A stretch of DNA of 64,000 nt. Origin: Earliella scabrosa. Its lineage: Eukaryota; Basidiomycota; Agaricomycetes; Polyporales; Polyporaceae. The position numbers and the translations under genes are program-made. Shown here piece by piece: positions 21,692 to 33,193 of the stretch (position 1 is the stretch's first letter; every line of letters starts with the position of its first letter). The stretch spans positions 2,480,001 to 2,544,000 of the forward strand of contig JABYQQ010000003.1 in the NCBI GenBank assembly GCA_022605405.1, given 5' to 3'. The notes beneath the pieces were generated by a model. The model made no database searches. It was not told the origin of the DNA and saw only the letters and a list, made by a program, of their open reading frames with translations.

Positions 21692-24549
21692 GGTGATTCC
21701 AAGGTGACCTCGAGAGTTGAGAAAGTCTGGAGGTGGAAGATGGTGTTACGCCCTGCATAATGGGGGTTTATATATCCAACGAAGATGTGTGATGGACATA
21801 TGACATTACCTCAGTCGGATGGCCCTCCGTCATCGTTAAGCGAGTGCAGCAATGCGCCGCTGCGAACACGTTCACATGACCCACTTGCCCTGGGAGGTTC
21901 GCTACTAGGCAAGTCTCGAATGTAGACTAGAGCGTCCGATCATGGAACATGCAAGGCAGGAAGAGTGGAGTGCAAGTTGGCGTTCTGTATCATGTACCGG
22001 AGGCAATGTGCCCTTGAAGAAGAGCATCGGGACCGCCTCACCATCTTGCGGCTGCGAGACTACTGGTTTCCCGGTATTTGGGTCTGAGGGACGATCACGT
22101 CCGAGACATGACAGGGGACGGCATTCATATAGCAAGGAAGATATAGACGTCATAACCGGACGTCAACGGACTCTGTACCGCACTGACCATCGAATGCTGA
22201 TTGCAGCCGCGTACTGCTATCCTGAGCGAGGGGTACCACGATTGATGGCCGCGAGACAGCCATGACGATGCGTTCATAGAGAGCTTCCATCGCATGTTCC
22301 GAAAGCCGCATTGCTGAACTGAAGCCTTCTGTGGTCCCTTAATTCTGTCCATCCATGGCCAGTACCGGCAAAGACCGCCAAGTCAGGCAGGGTTCGACGA
22401 CGTCACTGGCTGGAAGCTCACCAGAAGACACGACGTCCGCGGGAACGCGATAGCATCCATCGTGGTCCTCAAGGCGGTATCGGAGGGAGTGCATCGGGAA
22501 CTTACGCGGCCAGTGTGGACTGAGAACGTGCTTAGATATCTCTGGAGCTGGAATCATGCTCGGGGGCGGAGCTCCGCCGCTCTGGGAGTATAACGTTGTG
22601 AATGGGCCGTGTTCTCGTCATTGCCGTTCTGAGTACGGTAGTACTGAGCCCGGACTAAGAGCAGAGCAAGGACGCGGCCATAGGACATGATCATGATGCT
22701 GCGCCGCACTGAGCTTGAAGAGAGAAGGGTGTGCAAACGATTAAGACGAGATAAACCACGTCAGACCCATCATAGTACTCGCAAGTAGCATGCGTTGAAG
22801 ACGTGTTCGATTCTTGAAGTCAACTTGAAGTGACTGCAGTAGGAGACGTAAGAAAGGGACAGCTGGGCGTCTACGCCATGTGCGGAGCACATAGCGCCCA
22901 CGTGTTGCCATGTGGCTGCCATGTGGAGTTCTCGTCCAATGGGAACCCAGATCTCCAGCGCCCGTTCTGAACCCACCCACACTTGGCCGATCATACCAAT
23001 TGACGTCCTCCAGACTGGACGCCGTTAGCCATAACCTTCGTGCTCACTCGCAGAACGAACATACTCGGGTACACCGTCAGTATCCATTGTACCTTTACCT
23101 TCCACCTAATGGATCGGACTGCCGCTGACGGGCAGGAACCCGCCGCATGATCAGGACAATCCATTTTCTAGGCGAGTGACTCGTATACCCGTCTGGAGGA
23201 CAAGATTTACTAGGTCACAGAGCATCCTGACTCGAGTAACTGAGATGTGCATGGCCAACGACGACCATACGGTATGAAAGACTGGAAATGCTGCCCTATG
23301 TAGTACGTCACCGCGATTGTTATGTGTGGCGTAGTATGACATTGATCACAGATGCCTTGTTGTTGCCAGACTCCGGTGATCCAGGGCTCTCTCCGGCTTG
23401 CGCATGAAGTTGTACTTTCACTGCCCCGCATTGTAGGTTCGAGGGATGCCATCATCGCAGGTCATACCGTGCTTGCTGGTGTACGTCGCGCCCGATAATG
23501 CCCACCTCGTACAAACCAATAATGAACGTGTCACGCGGTCGTGTCCATGGGCGCATCTTCCGTCTACCTGACAGTCTCCCGGAGTGCTAGCTTGAACCGA
23601 AAGGCAAACTGGACAATTACCTCGTCGCCTTCTCGAAAGGACCGCATACATTGTAAAGTGCGTAGCCTCCATGATTTATACCTACGTCGAAGATTAATCG
23701 GCGAGTAATTCGACCCATCAGAGTCGATGAAATAGCATACCGATGCCATCTAACGGCAACCTTCAAAGGCCGAATGCTGCATTGCAAGGTCAAGGTCTAC
23801 AAGGAGTAAGTGATTTATTCCTCTCGGACCGGTGACGGTCAGTTCTCAAGGAAATGGCACGTCAGGCAATGCGTAAAAAAGTGCGTCCGAGTCCTGGACG
23901 GTTGCTTGAAACATGAGAGGTGCGGGGCGTGTTTGAGACTGACCGATCTTACCGGTGGATCGGACATCGCATTCGACCACCCGCGCCTCCCCCTGCATTA
24001 GCGGGTGTATCCAAAAAAGTTAGCGTATGCGCATTGTTCTATGCATTGGCAACTCTCTCTGACGTCGATTCTGCAGGCAGGTGAGAGCTTTGACATTCAC
24101 ACGGACGCAGCCTGAACAATTCGAACACTATGGAAAGCATCGGCGGCACGGTTTCAGAATGCCTTTTCTTCGCGGGCGGTGCTGTGCACTCACGTCTGAC
24201 AAGGTTGTGAGTTTCTAGCCCCGCTCGGCACATAGGGGCTTTTGCGGGGAGCGGGGGGTGGCCGCATCTGAGGCGCTGGATGCTCCAGCTGTCCGAGTGT
24301 GGCGGGTGGTGCTACCGGACGCTTTGGCTCGTTGCGATGGCGTGGGTGCGTGCTGGTTTTCCGTGTCAATGCAGCAGCGGACGACGCGGCAATGGGCTCT
24401 GGACGGCTTTGGGTATAAAGGCAGATAAAATCTGGAGGGGGAAGGGCAGTCTCTCATCACCCTCTCTCTCCCTTCGCTCTCCTTGCGCCTCTCACCTCCC
24501 GAGCTGAGCTCCAAACCAGCGAACGTGCTTGCCATAGAGTATTGCCAAC
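21692..24549. other. 2.9 kb region without a confident gene
   Basis: Positions 21700-22560 are similar to 26960-27860, so the flank of copy F was duplicated together with the gene. A minus-strand frame near 22554-22736 starts with a hydrophobic stretch (SYGRVLALLLVRA) but soon ends. Another at 23564-23749 contains SFREGDEVIVQF, faintly like a barrel first half. Neither is long enough to call a gene; both could be relics of further barrel copies. Confidence 0.45.
24414..24419 (+). promoter_or_regulatory. TATA box of the 24.5 kb gene
   Basis: TATAAA lies 131 bp upstream of the ATG at 24550, followed by a pyrimidine-rich tract. Confidence 0.5.
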
Positions 24550-25761
24550 ATGTCTGAGCAGTTTACATGGCCTTTTGATCTTGATCTGGGGTTCGACAGG
24601 TGGGTCACTCCTCTTCTGCATACCTCGCTCCGTTGTGCTCATTATTGTCTTGTCAGCTACCCGACGCTCTCCGAGTCGGAGACTGTGGTACCGCCCTCGA
24701 CCGACTTCGATTTCTTCCCCGCGCCACCGGGATTGGAGGCATACAAACCCGAAGACCCTACTACGCCCAAACCACAACCTACTGCTGACTTCTCGTACGT
24801 CCCAACCCTCAAAACATGTCCACCCGCACTGACGTTGTGCGGCGCTAGGTCCCTCGGTGGATTCTCGATGGGCGATACCAGCGTTTGGTCGCAGAACACA
24901 GACATTTGGTGGCCTGCTCTGGGCTTCGGGAGCCAGAGCGGGATTGGCTCTAGCGCTAGCATGCCGGCGGACGTGTCCTCGTTCGCACAGGATCCGACCA
25001 GCTCTCTCTTCTCTCTGGGTTTCGCCAGCCCGAGTGGGTTCGGAGCTAGCAACGCGCCGTGGCCCTCCCAGGTTCCAACTAGCTGGCCCGCCGGCGGCTC
25101 TCTGGGCTTTGCAAGCCCGAGCGCGAGCGGCTCTAGCAACGCCAGCACGCCGGAGCTTGTGCCGTCGCCCCAAGCCGGCCCGTCCACGTTCGACATTGCC
25201 GCGGAGCTCTTACAGCTCTTCCCTTCCCTCTCTCTCGCCTCATCCTCTCGTTCCGCTCCCGCTCCATCTCGTTCCAGGGCCACCGCCCGGGCCAACAAGA
25301 AGCGAACGCGCGCAGCCAAGACCCCCTACACCAAGCCTCCAACCAAAACTCCCAGGCAACGCCGCAGGCACACACGCGCGACTCTCAGTCTTCGGCCTGA
25401 CTTCACTGAGGAGTACATCCCTGGCCGGCCCAATGGCACCGGTAACCAGCGACGCGTGCTGGGGGAGGGCCAGGTGTATGTGCACAAGATCGATTGGGAC
25501 AACCATCCGCCGTTCTGGGGCGACAAGCCGATCCCGCGCATGCCGGTCGACGAGCTCATTTCGTACCTGACAGATAAATTCAATATCGCGGAGGCCACGC
25601 GCTGCATGCTTGACGGATGCACGGCAGAGTACAACCCCGGTGGTTTGAGGAGCCACATCCTCAGCCAAGATCACTTCCATCTGCGCACTCTGTGCAACCC
25701 ATGTGGGTATGCTGCGCGGCCGGACTGGTTTGCCAAAAGGCATGTGTGTACGGCACACTGA
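24550..25761 (+). CDS. Unknown protein with C-terminal zinc-finger-like motifs
   Basis: The frame is open through 403 codons, but two stretches look like in-frame introns: 24600-24656 (57 nt) and 24796-24849 (54 nt), both GT...AG without stops. Removing them gives about 366 residues. The middle is Ser/Ala/Gly/Pro-rich with near-repeats (SLGFASPS, SGFGASN). A basic stretch rich in Arg, Lys and Thr follows, fitting a nuclear signal. The C terminus has two Cys/His patterns, CMLDGC...GGLRSHILSQDH and CNPCGY...FAKRHVC, resembling C2H2 zinc fingers. It may be a DNA- or RNA-binding protein, but I cannot name it. It sits inside the barrel-gene cluster on the opposite strand. Confidence 0.65.
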   Translation: MSEQFTWPFDLDLGFDRWVTPLLHTSLRCAHYCLVSYPTLSESETVVPPSTDFDFFPAPPGLEAYKPEDPTTPKPQPTADFSYVPTLKTCPPALTLCGARSLGGFSMGDTSVWSQNTDIWWPALGFGSQSGIGSSASMPADVSSFAQDPTSSLFSLGFASPSGFGASNAPWPSQVPTSWPAGGSLGFASPSASGSSNASTPELVPSPQAGPSTFDIAAELLQLFPSLSLASSSRSAPAPSRSRATARANKKRTRAAKTPYTKPPTKTPRQRRRHTRATLSLRPDFTEEYIPGRPNGTGNQRRVLGEGQVYVHKIDWDNHPPFWGDKPIPRMPVDELISYLTDKFNIAEATRCMLDGCTAEYNPGGLRSHILSQDHFHLRTLCNPCGYAARPDWFAKRHVCTAH

Positions 25762-26356
25762 AGAGCGACCGGCGGCGAAAAGGCGTCAGTTGGATCGGAG
25801 GCTGGATTAGATTATCGCTGGTGGCAGAAGAAGCTCACGTTGTATTTGCGCCATTGACGAGGTTAACCTGTACGTTATTGTTAGAGTCTATGCTCCCTAC
25901 ATGCCCTATGTTCTAGATCTATGCCGCTCCTTTTTTGTACTATACCCCACCTATGACCTGTACATACCCATCTTGTTACGCTCTCGTTATCATTGTGTAC
26001 CGCCTATCCCCTGTTATGATACCCGTCTACTACGTTACTCCTAGCGCAATCGAAGCCATCTGTTATCATCATCCGCTCAGTACCCTCTCACCGGCAGGAT
26101 TGAAGCCACGAGTGCTCAGTGGCAGTTGTCAGACAGTGCATCAAGACAGGGAGCGCATCCCGCGCCCACCGGATTCGCCCGACTACAATGAAATTTGGCG
26201 CGCGATGTTAGCCACGGACGATGAGCCTATTCATCACATTTTCTGACATTGCGCATGATCGGAGCAAAGGATAGTACGGACTCGAACACACCACACCAGC
26301 GTACATGAGACTCAGCTTCCCCAACGCCCATCAGAATTCCTGCCATCTTCCTCCTC
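25762..26356. other. Spacer between the zinc-finger-like gene and barrel gene G
   Basis: Convergent 3' flanks. No gene seen. Confidence 0.4.
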
Positions 26357-26952
26357 TTAGAGAATCGACCAAGTCACTACAACCACATCACACAGTCAAC
26401 ACCCAAAACACTCCATCAACACATCCACAACACAGAAAATCCTCACCGCGAGTAGGAAGCACCGTCGAGCCCCCAAGCGCGCTCAACGCAGCCGCGCTAA
26501 GCGCAATATCCTCGCCCCCAAGACAATTCAGCGGCGCACACGCGTCCGTCACCGTCGCGGTCACGACGTCGCCCGAGCCCGCGTTCGTCACGCGCACCGT
26601 CCGGCCGCACGGGTTCGCAGCGGTGTTCGTGAAGAAGCTCGACGCTGCACAGTGCCATGCCCCCGTCAGTACATGGCGCATGTATCGGATGTGGGACAGG
26701 GAAGACTCACGCAGGCTGGCCGCGAGCGTCTCGCCGTCGAACGCGGCGCCGCAGAGCGGCTCGGACTCGCCCAGGGAGCGGACGGCGAGCGTGGCACTGT
26801 GCAGAAAGAGAGGCATCGGATGAGCGTGTAGAGAAGGGGCGGGAGAGAGGAAGGCGGGGGAGTGCTCACAAGCCGTTATGGTCGGCGTCCGCGCTGGCCG
26901 GGGCTGCGACGACAGCGGTGATGACGAAAGCGAGAAGAGAGAGCAGCTGCAT
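26357..26952 (-). CDS. Secreted double-psi beta-barrel protein, copy G
   Basis: Signal peptide MQLLSLLAFVITAVVAAPASA then DADHNG. Exon 2 encodes ATLAVRSLGESEPLCGAAF. Exon 3 encodes FFTNTAANPCGRTVRVTN, TATVTDACAPLNC and EDIALSAAALSAL. The last exon, reached through a 100-nt intron, encodes VTWSIL. About 128 residues. It is the sister of copy F: same exon phases, same cysteines, and about 0.9 kb of related upstream sequence. A TATA-like sequence on the minus strand at 27041-27049 lies about 90 bp from the ATG. The core exon is very GC-rich compared with its flanks. Confidence 0.85.
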
Positions 26953-28045
26953 CGTGTTATGTAGTCCGATGTGACCTCGAGAGAGTTGAGTGTGTATCTG
27001 GAGGTGGAGGATGGGGGCGACCCTCCTGCGGTGCTGGGGTTAATATATACACGGCGACACCGAACTGGAAAGGGTCAGCAAAGTTTCGTTCAGGACTTTG
27101 AAGACCGCCGACCCCGTTTCCAGCACGCCCAGCCGAGCGACGCGTCGAGGATTGGTGCAAGTAAACCACCGCGAGGCGTTCTGGCTGCGAACGTTAGCGT
27201 CCGGTATGCAATGAGACAGGGAATCGGAAGGGGCGAAGAGTGGAGCGACTTGACATACTTCTGTACCATCAAAACGGAGGCTATAAACCAAGGATAGGCA
27301 TGCGCAGCGTCGGGACCGACTCGCCAAGCAGCATGACGAGTGTCCAATATCGTCTAGAGCTCATGAGTGGGAGAACCACCCCCGGTGAGACAGGAGAGAA
27401 GCGTAATGTATCAAGGAAGGTGTGGACGTCATGGGTAGCTGTCAACGGATGTTGTACCACTCGCTGCTCATCTGCACGAACAGTCTCAGACAGCAACCGC
27501 TAATAAGGACACACGAGGGCCGTACTTGCGATTGGTGGCTTGCAGGCAGAAGGTGGCATGGATGACGACAAGTGCGTCAAGAATGTCCGGGCAGGCATTC
27601 TGAAGGACGTATCATCGAACGGAAGCAAGACAATGTCCCTTGATGCTGTCCGTGGATGGGTATATCGAGGCCACCTGCACAGTCAGACAAGGGTTGGACG
27701 ACGTCACTCACATCGGGTACTCACCAGACCAAATACAACCTCGGGAATCTTGCGCATACGTCCTGGGCAAAGATCAAAGCACGGAAGGGCTCGAGTCGGG
27801 AACTTACGCGGTGGAGCAGGTGCAAAGTCGCAAGATCGCATCCGGGACTGTCGATGAGAACCGAACCCAATCATCGCATTCCGAGCCTAACCAACAGCGT
27901 GAAGCCCCTCAGGCCTCAGGCCTCAATGCCACCGCCATCTAACCCTCAAGCTTCAAGCTCGACAGATCCAAAGTTAGCATGTGTCCGTTCAGATCCTACA
28001 CTCCCAGATATCTTCTCTCGCATACACCCGAACGGCCTCCCGCAC
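26953..28045. repeat. Duplicated upstream block of barrel gene G
   Basis: Positions 26960-27860 are related to 21700-22560. A shared anchor is the minus-strand ending CATCCGTTGAC / GAGTCCGTTGAC followed by GACGTC and CTTCCTTG. The spacing from the respective start codons is also similar (about 500 bp), so gene plus flank were copied as one unit. No gene is recognised inside. Confidence 0.6.
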
Positions 28046-29764
28046 TCAAGCGTCCTGCACATAATTCCCTGCACGACGTCATCCGAAGTCAGCTCCGGGA
28101 ACACAGAATGCGCGGGAGATGGCGGGTGTATGCGCACCTGGGAAGACGCCCTGCCGCCCATTCAACTTGCCCGTCCACCAATCCTCCGTGCTGTCCGTGC
28201 GCTCAACAACCTCGATCCTATCCCCAGCCTTGAAGTCCAAATCGCCGTCCGCCTGCGCGGCAAAGTCGTACAGCGCCACGACGTACTGGACAGCCGGCTT
28301 GGGCTTGGGCTTGAGTGGTGGAGGCGGTGGGGGAGCCTTCTTGGCGACCGCTGCTGCGGCCGCGGCCATGCTCGAGCCTGGCGCGGGCGGTGAGTATGGT
28401 GGGGGCGGCGCGGCGGCTGCAGATAGCGAGGATGGCGGAGGGGGAGGCGCTTTCTTGTTGAAGGTTGAAGAGGAGGGGGAGCGGGCCATGGACGACGTTG
28501 TCGATGAAGTCGTCCCAGAGCGCCCAAGTGAGCTCGGTCCGCCAGACGCGGCGCGATTGGCTTGTACCAGGCGCGCTGAAGATGTCGCATCATGTCAGCG
28601 AGGATAGTTGGGGGACGCATCATGGGAAACCACTCAACATGTGGAGATGAGGCGCTTCGTGATGTTCAGAGCCTCGACGCGTTCCATGGCGTCTCCGCGT
28701 CGTGCCTCGAAATCGCTGGCGATCTGCGCGGGGGGAACGGACACGTCGAATTTGCCCTCGGCGAAGCCGTTCATCTTCTCCAGGAGGAGGTAGAAGATGT
28801 TGAGTCTGTATGCGCACATGTGAGGCCGTGATCAATGAATGTGGGGATTAGTATACGCACTGCATATAGTAGAAAGAGTGGAAGAGCGGGTCGATGAATT
28901 GTGTGGCTTGGATGAGGAATCGGGGGAGCTCATTCTTCATCGCGGTGTTGATGAAGTCGTACTCATTGGACGCGATCTCGAAGTCTTGCTCCAACTACAT
29001 AGAGGCCGAGTTGAGGCGGATGAGATAAGAGCAACAAGTAGCTTTACTTACCTTGAATAAGTTCTTCTCATCGTTTAGCGTCTTCTCCTTCTTGTCTCGG
29101 AGTTTGCTGAGGGAGTTGTTGAAGCGATCATAGTCGACAAGCTTGCCACGTTGTGAGCACGAGCGACCAAGGTTAGATCTCGGGTATGAAACACACCTTG
29201 TGTTCGCGTTTGGTGATACTCTTCCGGATCGTCTTCAAGATCCCTTGGAACTCCTTGATAGGACCGACGATCCTGCTCTCGATCAACTCTAGCTCCGGTA
29301 CCACTGACGACTTCATGTCCTCCATAGCGGCTGCATATGCGTCGACGTTCGCGATCGTGTGCTCGGCCTCTGGATGTCTCGACTCGAGGCCGTACTCGCT
29401 GCCGAGGGGGTGGAAGATGGTCGCGAAATGCTGCCCGAACTCTGTCGCGTTGGTAAAGAGGTTGGTGACCGCGTCCGAGTATGCTTTGCTGTCCTTGAGT
29501 AGCTTCTCCGTCGCCTTCTCGATGGACTCGAACCGGCGGGCGTAGTCATCGAACTCGGGGTCGGACGACTCTGGGGCAAGGGAGAAGACGGGGTGTCGGT
29601 TTCGCGTTAATCATCGCGCTGTGTGCACAGAAATCACGTACTCTTCGACATGCCGACCTTGGAGGTCAGCATATGCGGCGTCCTGCACGCTCTCCATGGG
29701 TTTACTGAACGTCGAGGAACACAAGGAGGACTTACCGCGCGAATGCCTTCCCAATTCCCTTCAT
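28046..29764 (-). CDS. RVS167: BAR-SH3 protein, amphiphysin/RVS167 family
   Basis: An N-terminal BAR domain starts [10 protein letters not shown] and continues [14 protein letters not shown], then [18 protein letters not shown] and a long helical region with [20 protein letters not shown] and [19 protein letters not shown] Pro/Ala-rich linker (several runs of 5-6 Pro) leads to a C-terminal SH3 domain: [40 protein letters not shown]. The last exon (28046-28068) supplies GNYVQDA, which completes the SH3 fold. At least six short introns interrupt the gene. In yeast, RVS167 with RVS161 bends the membrane at endocytic sites and drives vesicle scission with actin patches; the linker probably binds SH3 partners. 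The first exon is only 29 nt (29736-29764). Confidence 0.9.
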
Positions 29765-30091
29765 CTTGCGTTCAAAGCGTTCCTAATGTTCGCTACAACG
29801 TCTCGGTCGGTGGGTGGTGGGTGTATGCGCGACACGGGGTATGCAGAGCTGCGGGCGAGGGAGAGGGAGAGGTGCAGAGCCTTGCAGTGGATCGCAGCTC
29901 CTGGACTCTCAGTCTTGCCTAAAGCGGAAACCAATTGTGTCATCGACTGTGAGTCGTCCTTGGCGCGTGTGGCGGCCCCGAGCGCGTCTGGAGTCAGGCT
30001 CTCGACATACATAACACCTACTCTCTCATCGTCCGCATCGTCGACTTCACACAATATCCTTGCATCGCCGCACAGCCAACCAACGATATCG
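29765..30091. promoter_or_regulatory. Divergent intergenic region, RVS167 / SDO1
   Basis: 327 bp between divergent start codons should hold both promoters. No TATA box was obvious. Confidence 0.45.
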
Positions 30092-31073
30092 ATGCCCCTC
30101 ATCCAGCAACCCTCGAATCAGATCAAGTGTGATTTGTTTACTTGCCCGCACGAGCGACGCGACTAACGCTCTCCCGCCCCAGACTCACGAACGTTTCCAT
30201 CGTCCGGCTGAAGAAGGGCGGGAAACGGTTCGAGATCGCATGCTACAAGAACAAGGTCCAGGAGTGGCGGAGCGGGGTCGAGACCAACATCGATGACGTC
30301 CTCCAAATCGCCAGTGTCTTCGTGAATGTCTCAAAGGGCGAGCTCGCGAAGAGCCAGGACCTGCAGAAGTCGTTCGGGACGACGGACAGGGACACCATCG
30401 TCAAGGAGGTGCGTCTCAACCCTCGGTGCGCACTCGTGTATTTGATCCTGAGCGGGACTCTGCAGATTTTGAAGAAGGGCGAGCTGCAAGTTGGCGACAA
30501 GGAGCGCGAGCATGACCTTTCGTCTGTACGACGCGAGATTGCCACGCTCGTCGCGGAGAAATGTGTGGACCCTGCGACACAACGTCCGTACCCTGTCGGT
30601 GTGATCGACAAGGCCATGACAGAGGCTGGGTTCAGCGTGAAGCCTGGCAAGACCGCGAAGTCCCAAGTGCGTCCTCATCCTTCCTCAAACTGGTGTACTT
30701 TGTCATGACCATGGACGTCGCATAGGTATCGGAATGCATCAAGCTGCTCCAGACAGAGTCGAAGCTCCCCATACAGCGCGCCAGGATGCGGATCAAGGTG
30801 TCCGTCCCCTCCGCGGATGCCGAGAAGCTGCGCACAAAGATACTCGAGAGCGCGGAACAAGTGGAGAAGGACGAGAAGGGAGCAGAAGAATGGGAAGCGG
30901 TAAGTATTTCATTGGGCCTTCGATATGCATACGACTGACTTGTGGTTCCCGGTTCATAGACTATGCTGATCGACCCCGGCCAGTTCCGCATCATCAATGA
31001 GCTCTTGCAGAAGGAGTGTAAGGGCCGCGGCCGTCTAGAAACCTTGACCTTCGCTGCTACGGCAGGAAGTTGA
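30092..31073 (+). CDS. SDO1: Ribosome maturation factor SDO1/SBDS
   Basis: Five exons (30092-30126, 30183-30408, 30466-30666, 30726-30899, 30960-31073) give 249 residues, the length of human and yeast SBDS. Recognised blocks are [25 protein letters not shown] start, [62 protein letters not shown] and the C-terminal [21 protein letters not shown] works with the EFL1 GTPase to release TIF6/eIF6 from pre-60S particles in the cytoplasm. The human protein's acidic tail is missing here; the frame ends ATAGS. No frame damage was seen. Confidence 0.94.
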
Positions 31074-31466
31074 GCGCGTTGCGCTGGAGAACAGATGCTT
31101 GGTTCTGAAGTCTTGGATCGTGTGTACTGCTATGCTTGTATTGAATCGTCTGACCCTCCGCTGCAAAGTTAGACTCGTGTAGCATATCGAAAGACATCTC
31201 CTCAGGTGCCACATGGGTTGTGTCAGATACAAGGAGGGAGAAGCGGGCGGCCTCGGTTAACAACTTGGAGGTAATCCGAGCACGTGTAACTGACACTGAC
31301 ACGTCCCCCACGGAGTGCAGCAATCGCCACTGTTGGTGGAGGTCGCCTCATGTTCGTACGACTCCTTTATACTGTGAGTGGCCACCCATCAGAAGAGCAA
31401 CGCCACTCACCAGGCCTATATATTCACTGCTGATTTCGCTTGAACCTCCTATCTCCTTTCCTCACT
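31074..31466. other. Promoter region of APH-like kinase 1
   Basis: Contains a TATA box (TATATATT, 31417-31424) 43 bp upstream of the start codon. No other gene seen. Confidence 0.5.
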
Positions 31467-32883
31467 ATGACTACCTCAACTCCATCTTCACGCGCTTCCG
31501 GCTCCGGTATGACCTCAGATGAAACCACATCCTCATTCATCAATAGCCTCGACACGACCGTCATGGTGTCTCTAGTGCTCGAGATTCGTCGTGGGATGCT
31601 GCAGGACGGCTTTCCAGACATCACTTGCACCGTCACGGACGCTCCGAAGCGAGGAAGTTTCAACGTGGTGTATCAAGCCGATTTCTCGGACGGAGTATCT
31701 TGGGCCGTCCGTATCCCCCTCGACCGTTGGGATGCATCCCATGCCCACGCCATGCGCCTTGACATGGTCGGGATCCAATACATTATCGAGAACACATCTC
31801 TGCCCATTCCTCGCGTGCACGCATACGACTGCGGCCTCGACAACATCCTCCAGCACCCTTACATCGTCATGGACTACGTTCGCGGAACCCGACTCGTCGA
31901 CGTATGGAACGAGCCCTCGTGGTGGACAGGCGACCGCAGCAAGGAGCGGTTGCTCACGTCCATCGCCCGGTACATGGTCGAGCTCTCCAAGCTCGAGTTC
32001 GACAAGATTGGTTGCCTCGACCGGGCCGACGACGGCTCTTACCACATCGTGCCGTTCCCTTCTCCCTTCCCTCACGACCCCGACTTCACACCGCCCCCAA
32101 CCGGTTTCGGCCCGTTCACCACCACGCACGCATACCTGCTCGCCCTCCTGGACGCGCGGGTGCAGGGGCGCGTCAGAGCGGGCGGAACGTACGGGCTCTT
32201 GCGTTTGTTCCTCGGCGCGCTGCCCGACGCGCGCTTCGACAGCGCGCCCTTCACGCTCGTCCCGCCCGACTTCGACTCGCAGAACATCCTCGTCGACGAC
32301 CAGGGCGACGTCGCTGCGTTCATCGACTGGGACTGGGTCGCGACCCAGCCGCGCCAGCTCGGCGCGCTGACGTACCCCGCCTGGCTCACCGTCGACTGGG
32401 ATCCCCTCATCTACGACGGGTACAAGGAGCGTGCGAACCACGACACCGAGGCGGACCTGCACGCGTACCGTGAGATGTACGCGAGCGCTGTGGACGCGCT
32501 CTCTGGGGGCACCCTCGGCGACGTCGTGCGCAACTCGCATGTGGTGTCCACCTTGGCGCTCGCGGTGCACTCCTTCCCGTCGATGTGCCACGCGGTTACG
32601 CATGTTGGGCGGTACGTGTTTGGCTGTCAGCGGTTGGCGTTGGACGCGATGGATGGGATCGAGCATGGCGCGTGGGATACGCTCGACGAGCGGGAAGTCG
32701 CGCAGGTCAAAGGTATGCCGGGGTTTCCTTCTGCTGCGTCGTTCCTAGAATTGATGGTTTGCACTGCTAGAGTACGACATTTACGCGGAGGCGCGGAAGG
32801 CAGCGGTGTCAACGGACGACGAGGATGAGACATCCTCAGAAGGATCGGATCGGGAGGCTGACTACTCCGAGACGGATGATTGA
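31467..32883 (+). CDS. APH-family kinase-like protein 1
   Basis: Two exons (31467-32712, 32771-32883) give 452 residues; the open frame extends upstream to 31440 but the TATA distance favours ATG 31467. Kinase-fold landmarks of the aminoglycoside-phosphotransferase superfamily are visible: glycine-rich GSFNVVYQADF, hinge-like IVMDYVRG, catalytic loop VPPDFDSQNILVD, and metal-binding AFIDWDW. The His that normally opens the catalytic loop (HxD) is Pro here, although the Asp and Asn remain; the sister gene split by the transposon keeps HPD. The C-terminal tail is acidic (DDEDETSSEGSD). Such proteins are numerous in basidiomycetes and their substrates are mostly unknown, so activity is doubtful rather than excluded. 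Confidence 0.85.
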
Positions 32884-33193
32884 ACTGTAGGCAGCATCAT
32901 GCTGATGACTCTCTGGACACTGGCTATCCACGAAGTGAATGATCTACACACCTGGCACATTGAGCATATTCGTTCAGGTAGGCGTAACCAGGCCCATATT
33001 TCCGTGACACGTACTGTTGGATTGTGGATGGGTATCCCGCCGGGGAATCACATGGCAGGAATCTAACACCTCAATGCAATTCGGACGGTGCAAGTGAGTC
33101 TTTTACATTGGCATCTGGGGTTCGATTCTATACTGACCGCTTTGCCAAGGTTTCCGGGTGGGGTTTGCTTTGCATCCACCCTAGTGTCCCGGT

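Noticed and set aside
24457..25319. Two long minus-strand frames opposite the zinc-finger-like gene
   Set aside because: They overlap each other and the plus-strand gene. The plus-strand gene has a TATA box, plausible introns and zinc-finger-like motifs, and the minus frames have none.
31572..32666. Minus-strand open frame of 364 codons opposite APH-like kinase 1
   Set aside because: Shadow of a conserved kinase domain; its composition (Val/Arg/Glu-rich) reflects codon bias on the other strand.
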